The translations under genes and the position numbers were made by a program. Under the pieces are notes generated by a model. The model was not told the DNA's origin and did not search any database. It saw nothing but the letters and a program-made list of their open reading frames with translations. A stretch of DNA of 64,000 bases from Oerskovia paurometabola (GTDB lineage Bacteria > Actinomycetota > Actinomycetes > Actinomycetales > Cellulomonadaceae). Shown here piece after piece: positions 59,832 through 64,000 of this stretch (the stretch's first letter is position 1; each line of letters starts with the position of its first letter). The stretch covers positions 3,038,001-3,102,000 of the forward strand of contig NZ_JAFBBV010000001.1 in the NCBI RefSeq assembly GCF_016907365.1, in the 5' to 3' direction.

Positions 59832-59884
59832 GAACGGGGTTGAGGTCGTCATCGAGGGGATGACGACCTCAACCCCGTTCTCGA
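59828..59884 (+). terminator. Terminator after aceB, 25-bp perfect stem
   Basis: Arms 59828-59852 and 59860-59884 are perfectly complementary (25 bp, 7-base loop). It ends the aceA-aceB unit; the remaining 59885-60025 holds only the upstream region of the next gene. Confidence 0.8.
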
Positions 59885-60025
59885 GCGCACAGAACACCGG
59901 CTGAACTGCGCAGATGCCACTGGCGCGCCCGGTCCGGCGGGTGCGATGATCCACCCGCACGGCGCGCGAGCTGCCGAGCGACACCCTTCCTGGACCGTCC
60001 GGTCCCGTCGCCCCGTGGAGCCTTC

Positions 60026-61018
60026 GTGAGTGACCTCTTCGCCCCGCCCTCGTCGTCGCCGAACCAGCACTCCGGCGCGGGAGCACCCGGTCCCGCCTCC
60101 CCGACGGCCCCGTCGCCCGTCCCGCCGGCGAGCCCCGCCACGACGGCTCCACCAGCCGCGGGGTACCCCGTGGCGACGGCGTACCCCGGCCCCGGGACGG
60201 CCGCCCCGGCCGGGGCTGCGGCACGCAACCCGTACGCCGCGTACCCACCAGCCCCGCAGCACGGGGACGGCGGCGCGTACGGCCCGGGTCACGGTGCCTC
60301 GCACCCTGCGCCGGCCGCGTCTCCGTACGCGAACCCCCCGGCCGTCCCAGGAGCTCCCGCCCCCGGTGGGAGGACGGGGCCCTCACGCGTCCTGGTCGGC
60401 GTGCTCGCGGGGGTCGCGGGCCTGGTGATCGGGGGCGTCGGCGCGACCGGCGTGACCCTGGCCGTGGTGGCGGGCAACGAGCTCTTCGCGGGCGCGGAAG
60501 CGGCGGCCGACCCGTGGCCCCTGGGACCGGCACCCGACGAGGAGTCGTGGGACACCTACGGCGACCAAGACGTCGCGGGCCGCGACGGTGGCACGGTCGA
60601 GGACCCCTGGCTCCTCTCGGACGAGGTCTACACCGAGGAGTGGTCGGTCCTGCTCGACGCACCCTACGAGGCGACGGCCGAGGTCCTCGCGCACGACGAT
60701 GTCAACGTGCCGCCCGCCGACGGCATGGAGTACTGGATCGTCCCCGTCCACGCGACGTACTTCGGCCCCTCGCTCGAGGCGAGCGCGCCGCAGTCCATCA
60801 CCCTGGAGCTGGTCGACGGAACGGGGGCGGTCTTCGACGGCCGGTGCGGCGTCGTGCCCGACGGCCTGACGGGCAAGGGGTTCATGTCCACGGACGAGTC
60901 CGTCTCGGGCAATGTCTGCCTCCCCGTGCCCGCGGGCGCACCAGGCCTGTGGCGGCTCACGATCGACGACTACATGCCGGTCTACCTGACCACCGACCCA
61001 TCGACCACCGAGTCCTGA
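60026..61018 (+). CDS. Pro/Ala-rich membrane protein with Ig-like external domain
   Basis: A 330-residue single-pass protein, function unknown. Residues 1-120 are Pro/Ala/Gly/Tyr-rich and cytosolic; one helix (VLVGVLAGVAGLVIGGVGATGVTLAVVAG) follows; the last 170 residues form an extracytoplasmic beta-rich domain with two Cys (GRCGVV, GNVCLPV) likely in a disulfide. The pattern EYWIVPVHATYFGP...ITLELVDGTG resembles DUF4352-type Ig-like domains of secreted actinobacterial proteins. GTG at 60026 with GTGGAG upstream. Convergent with the glycerophosphodiesterase gene. Confidence 0.75.
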   Translation: MSDLFAPPSSSPNQHSGAGAPGPASPTAPSPVPPASPATTAPPAAGYPVATAYPGPGTAAPAGAAARNPYAAYPPAPQHGDGGAYGPGHGASHPAPAASPYANPPAVPGAPAPGGRTGPSRVLVGVLAGVAGLVIGGVGATGVTLAVVAGNELFAGAEAAADPWPLGPAPDEESWDTYGDQDVAGRDGGTVEDPWLLSDEVYTEEWSVLLDAPYEATAEVLAHDDVNVPPADGMEYWIVPVHATYFGPSLEASAPQSITLELVDGTGAVFDGRCGVVPDGLTGKGFMSTDESVSGNVCLPVPAGAPGLWRLTIDDYMPVYLTTDPSTTES

Positions 61019-61041
61019 GACCTGTCCGCGGAGGCCGACCG

Positions 61042-62994
61042 TCACCACGCGAGCGCGTCGCGCAGCTCGTCCTCGAGCCGCGTGGACAGCGCCGTGTCGT
61101 CGCGCACCACGGCGCGCTCGGCTACGGCACGGCGCGGGCTGCTCGTGATGATGCCGTCGACGCCGCTGCGCAGCTGGGCGCGCATCGCGGCGGGGTCGTT
61201 GACGGTCCAGACGTAGACGTCGATCCCGGCCGCGCGAGCCTCGGCGCGCACGCGGTCGGAGTCGGAGGACTGCTCGATCGCGACGAAGTCGACCGGCAGG
61301 CCGCCGAGCGCTCCGCGCAGGAACGGGACGACGTGGCCGACGGTGATCTCGGGGCCGAGCGCCCGCACCTCGGCGGCCTGCTCGGGGTAGATCGACTGGA
61401 CCAGGTACTCGTCGGCGACGCCCTGCGCCCGGAGGAGCGAGACGACGTCCGCGACGAACGTCGGGGTCTCGTGGCCGTGCGCCTTGAGCTCGACCAGGAG
61501 CGGCACGTCGAGCTCGCGGGCCCGCTCGACGAACTCTTCGAGCGACGGGATCCTCGCCTCGAACCCGCCCTGGCGGATCGTGGTCGCGGTCAGCTCGTCG
61601 AGCGTCATGGTGTGCACGGCACGGTCGGAGCCCGCGAGCCGCCGCAGGGTCAGGTCGTGGAAGACGACTAGCCCGCCATCGGCAGCCTGGAGCACGTCGA
61701 GCTCGACGTAGTCCGCGCCGAGCGCCGCGGCCGACTCGAGCGACGCGATCGAGTTCTCGACGCCGCCGCCCGGGTCGCCCCGGTGCGCGACCACCGCACC
61801 GGGCTCCTCCCGCGCGAGCGTGGTCATGGCCCGGGTGTTGGCCACCGTGACGGCCAGGAGCGCCAGCACGGCAGCCAGCCCGACGACGGCACCCACCGCG
61901 CGCGGCCGGCCCGCCCGGCCGCGGCGCAGGACCGGCGGAACGCTCGCCGACCCGCGCACCGCCCCTGCGGTGTCTCCTGCGGGCCCCCCTGGTCCTGCCC
62001 CGGCGGACGGGACGACCACCTCCGTCGCGGGCGCGACGGTCCCGGCCCGAGCGGCGCCGTCGGGCAGCGGCGCCCGGTGCTCCGCCGCGACCGCGACCAC
62101 GACCTGTGTGAGGAGCGCCGTGACGAACCCCGCGAGCACGAACCCGGCCACCTGCACGACCGTGAGCGTCGCCCCCGCGACGACGGGCGCGAGGCCCGGG
62201 GTGTGGAGGTCCGCGACCCGCGTGGGGACCAGCGCGAGCGTCACGACCCCCGCGGCGACCACGAGCACCGCGAGACCCACGACGGCGAAGACGCCGAGGA
62301 GGCGCGGCCACGACCGCCGGGTCGCGCGCCAGCTCTCGCCCATGGCCCCGGCGACGGACACGTCCGAGGTCAGCAGGATCGCGAGCGTCAGCACCAGGCG
62401 CAGGTTGAGGAACAGGACTCCCGCGAGGAACGCGAGGTAGACGTACAGGCCACCCTCGAACTTGAGGAGCTCCCCCACGACGAAGTCCGGGATCGCGATG
62501 CCCCGCACGAGGAACGCCGCCATGCCGAACCCGCCCACCGGGACGAGCACGAAGAAGTACCCGACGAACAGCACGAGCTGAGGCCCGAGGAGCCGGCGGC
62601 TCGCGCGGGCGAGGTCGTGCGCGACGGCGCGCGCCGAGACCGGCTCCCCCGCCCGTACGCGCACGCCGATCGCGAGGAAGGCCCCCTGCTGGACGAGGAC
62701 CACGACCGAGGCGACCAGAGCCAGCAGCACCAGCAGGAGCACCGCGCCCGGGCTCGACAGGACCCGCACCACGTCGAGGTGCGTGAACGAGGGGACGCCC
62801 GCGACCGCCAGCGCCTGGTCGAACAGCCACACCAGGAGCGGGACGACGACCAGGCCCGTGACGACCTGGAGGAGGACGACGGTCAGGAGGTAGGTGGGCA
62901 GGTGCGTGCGGACCGTGCGGGCCGCGGGGAGCACCAGGCTGGACCTCGCTCCGTCGTCGAGGGGGCGCACGGCGGGTCGGGCGGCGGAGGGCAC
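61042..62994 (-). CDS. Membrane-anchored glycerophosphodiester phosphodiesterase
   Basis: A 650-residue protein: an N-terminal membrane domain with about seven helices of the GPDPase_memb type (residues 1-310), a variable linker, one more helix (VGAVVGLAAVLALLAVTVAN) and a C-terminal GDPD TIM-barrel domain (VVAHRGDPGGGVENSIASLESAAALGADYVELDVLQAADGGLVVFHDLTLRRLAG ... VYVWTVND). The catalytic HRG/EN and VFHD motifs are intact. It would hydrolyse deacylated phospholipid head groups at the outer face. GTG at 62994. The linker holds a copy of the dispersed repeat. Confidence 0.92.
   Translation of the reverse strand: MPSAARPAVRPLDDGARSSLVLPAARTVRTHLPTYLLTVVLLQVVTGLVVVPLLVWLFDQALAVAGVPSFTHLDVVRVLSSPGAVLLLVLLALVASVVVLVQQGAFLAIGVRVRAGEPVSARAVAHDLARASRRLLGPQLVLFVGYFFVLVPVGGFGMAAFLVRGIAIPDFVVGELLKFEGGLYVYLAFLAGVLFLNLRLVLTLAILLTSDVSVAGAMGESWRATRRSWPRLLGVFAVVGLAVLVVAAGVVTLALVPTRVADLHTPGLAPVVAGATLTVVQVAGFVLAGFVTALLTQVVVAVAAEHRAPLPDGAARAGTVAPATEVVVPSAGAGPGGPAGDTAGAVRGSASVPPVLRRGRAGRPRAVGAVVGLAAVLALLAVTVANTRAMTTLAREEPGAVVAHRGDPGGGVENSIASLESAAALGADYVELDVLQAADGGLVVFHDLTLRRLAGSDRAVHTMTLDELTATTIRQGGFEARIPSLEEFVERARELDVPLLVELKAHGHETPTFVADVVSLLRAQGVADEYLVQSIYPEQAAEVRALGPEITVGHVVPFLRGALGGLPVDFVAIEQSSDSDRVRAEARAAGIDVYVWTVNDPAAMRAQLRSGVDGIITSSPRRAVAERAVVRDDTALSTRLEDELRDALAW
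62046..62065 (+). repeat. Copy of dispersed repeat inside the glycerophosphodiesterase gene
   Basis: CCCGAGCGGCGCCGTCGGGC contains the repeat core minus one base, lying in the variable linker between membrane and catalytic domains (opposite strand to the gene). Confidence 0.45.
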
Positions 62995-63065
62995 GAGCGC
63001 AGCCTACGGGCGTGGCGCGCGGGGCCGGTGGGTGCGGTGCCCCCGAGAGCCCGCCGGGCGAGACT

Positions 63066-63947
63066 TCACCCGGTCGCCGGGTACGTGATGCGGGTGGTCG
63101 GGAGGTGCTCCGCCGCACCCCCGCCGGCCGGGGCGTCCTGCGCCCGGACACCCGCACGGCCGCCCTCCCCCAACCCCACGACGAGCTCGGTCACGAACGT
63201 GAGCACGATCAGCGGGAGCAGGAGCGGCAACGCGACGAGACCGGTCCCGACCGCGCCGAGCATGCTGCCGACCGCCGCAGGCACCCAGCGCTCGGCACCG
63301 CCCTGGCGACTCTCGACCCCGGCCCACGTCGCCTGGGCGAGCAGCACGACCAGCGCGACCGCGGTCACGACCAGTGCACCCACGAGCCAGGGCCCGGCCG
63401 TCCCCCCGGTCAGCGCGCCCGCGACCACCAGGCCGAGCGCGACGAGCCCGGCGACGACCGCGAGCAGGAACACGACCGCGACCGGCAGGCTCCCGAAGAT
63501 CCGGACCGCAGCCCACATGAGCCACCGCCGGACCGGGCCCGTGCCGGTCTCGCGCAGGGTCTCCCGGAAGAGACGGTCGGCATCGCGTCGCGCGGCCCGC
63601 CGACCGCTCGGCGGTACGTCGGAGTCCGCGAGCGCCCGCGACGTCGCATCGTGCAGGATCGCGGGCAGCGTCTGACGCCCGTAGCTCGCGATCACGCCCC
63701 ACAGCGGCATGGGCACCGACGCGAGGTCGGTCACGAGGCCCGCCGGGACGGTCTGCTCGATCGACGCCCTGCGCCACACAGGGCCGGTCGGGCTCTGCTC
63801 GTCGGCGCGACGAGAGGTGTACCCGAACGGGGTGAGGACCTCGAACCAGACCTTCCACCGACCGGACACCGGCAGCTGGCGCAGGTCGACCGTCGCGGCG
63901 GGGACCCAACGGTCCCGGTCCCCGGGCAGCGGCGCGACGAACGGCAC
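63066..63947 (-). CDS. DUF1353 protein with membrane helices
   Basis: A 293-residue protein. The N-terminal 130 residues match DUF1353 (WKVWFEVLTPFGYTSR, VPAGLVTDLASVPMPLWGVIASYGRQTLPAILHDATSRA, then RDADRLFRETLRETG), a family of unknown function often seen in phages but also on chromosomes. Here it is fused to about four hydrophobic helices (AVVFLLAVVAGLVALGLVVAG, WLVGALVVTAVALVVLLAQA, VALPLLLPLIVLTFVTELVVGLG) and a Gly/Ala-rich tail. GTG at 63947 is 11 bases past the stop of the upstream gene, so co-transcription is likely. Confidence 0.78.
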   Translation of the reverse strand: MPFVAPLPGDRDRWVPAATVDLRQLPVSGRWKVWFEVLTPFGYTSRRADEQSPTGPVWRRASIEQTVPAGLVTDLASVPMPLWGVIASYGRQTLPAILHDATSRALADSDVPPSGRRAARRDADRLFRETLRETGTGPVRRWLMWAAVRIFGSLPVAVVFLLAVVAGLVALGLVVAGALTGGTAGPWLVGALVVTAVALVVLLAQATWAGVESRQGGAERWVPAAVGSMLGAVGTGLVALPLLLPLIVLTFVTELVVGLGEGGRAGVRAQDAPAGGGAAEHLPTTRITYPATG

Positions 63948-63958
63948 GGCGACCCGCC

Positions 63959-64000
63959 TCAGCCGGCCGGGGCAGGAACCGGGGCCGGCGCGGGCGCGGG
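63959..64000 (-). CDS. 3' end of an unidentified gene
   Basis: The last 13 codons and TGA stop of a minus-strand ORF read PAPAPAPVPAPAG. Such a Pro/Ala tail is seen on many actinobacterial proteins; nothing more can be said. It sits 11 bases upstream of the DUF1353 gene. Confidence 0.35.
   Translation of the reverse strand, partial: PAPAPAPVPAPAG

Noticed and set aside
63066..63947. Prophage remnant suggested by DUF1353
   Set aside because: No other phage-type genes, integrase or attachment repeats nearby, and the protein is fused to membrane helices.

Overview
The window is about 64 kb of very GC-rich DNA, well over 70% by eye. Codons end mostly in G or C, GTG starts are common, several promoters look leaderless, and terminators are long GC-rich stems without U-tracts. 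The gene content (mshB for mycothiol, ramB-aceA-aceB, dapC next to a 7Fe ferredoxin, DUF6113, YqeB, Rv0428c-type SH3 domain, PhoH2-type PIN-PhoH protein) points to an actinobacterium, most likely Micrococcales near Cellulomonas, Oerskovia or Sanguibacter. The order is an inference from gene content and style. I see no rRNA, tRNA, CRISPR array, insertion sequence or prophage; this looks like chromosomal core with a few accessory genes.

Layout. 1-6.4 kb: end of gltA (citrate synthase) behind a CRP/GlxR-type site, then dapC-fdxA, a small SH3-like protein, RidA, and an operon of an ACT-domain protein, pheA and tyrA. 6.6-13 kb: VanW-like cell-wall protein, mshB-DUF6113, typA. 13-20.4 kb: oligopeptide ABC transporter (dppA-like lipoprotein, two permeases, fused double ATPase), interrupted by an opposite-strand PH-domain gene. 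20.7-29.1 kb: ychF, a two-gene ABC exporter, rmuC, ispH, xseA-xseB. 29.1-33.7 kb: a sugar ABC operon (binding lipoprotein, two permeases, MsmK/UgpC-type ATPase).

33.9-42.9 kb: carbonic anhydrase, fumC, VanZ-like protein, a divergent marR/FUSC pair, a PhoH2-type protein with a possible small upstream partner, and a padR-DHA2 efflux pair. 43-50.5 kb: formylglycine-generating enzyme with DUF1697, YqeB-like protein, nhaA, a putative secreted HExxH protein with an AAAEQ repeat, and a membrane alpha/beta hydrolase. 50.6-64 kb: large-subunit catalase, a methionyl-tRNA synthetase behind a leader ORF plus terminator, the glyoxylate-shunt cluster ramB/aceA/aceB, a Pro-rich membrane protein, a membrane-anchored glycerophosphodiesterase, a DUF1353 protein and the tail of one more gene.

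How they fit together: gltA, fumC, aceA and aceB serve the TCA cycle and glyoxylate shunt, with RamB and a CRP-like factor the likely acetate/carbon switches. pheA, tyrA and dapC make amino acids. Several nutrient and efflux systems sit beside their own local regulators (MarR, PadR). The most unusual observations are: a degenerate prephenate-dehydratase-like ACT protein that heads the phe/tyr operon; a dispersed GC-rich repeat with core GCGAGCGGCGCCGTCGGGC found between and inside genes; a leaderless leader ORF with tandem Met codons and a terminator before a divergent metG; a marR/FUSC region in which one palindrome covers both -35 boxes; and a small ORF with a palindrome in front of phoH2.
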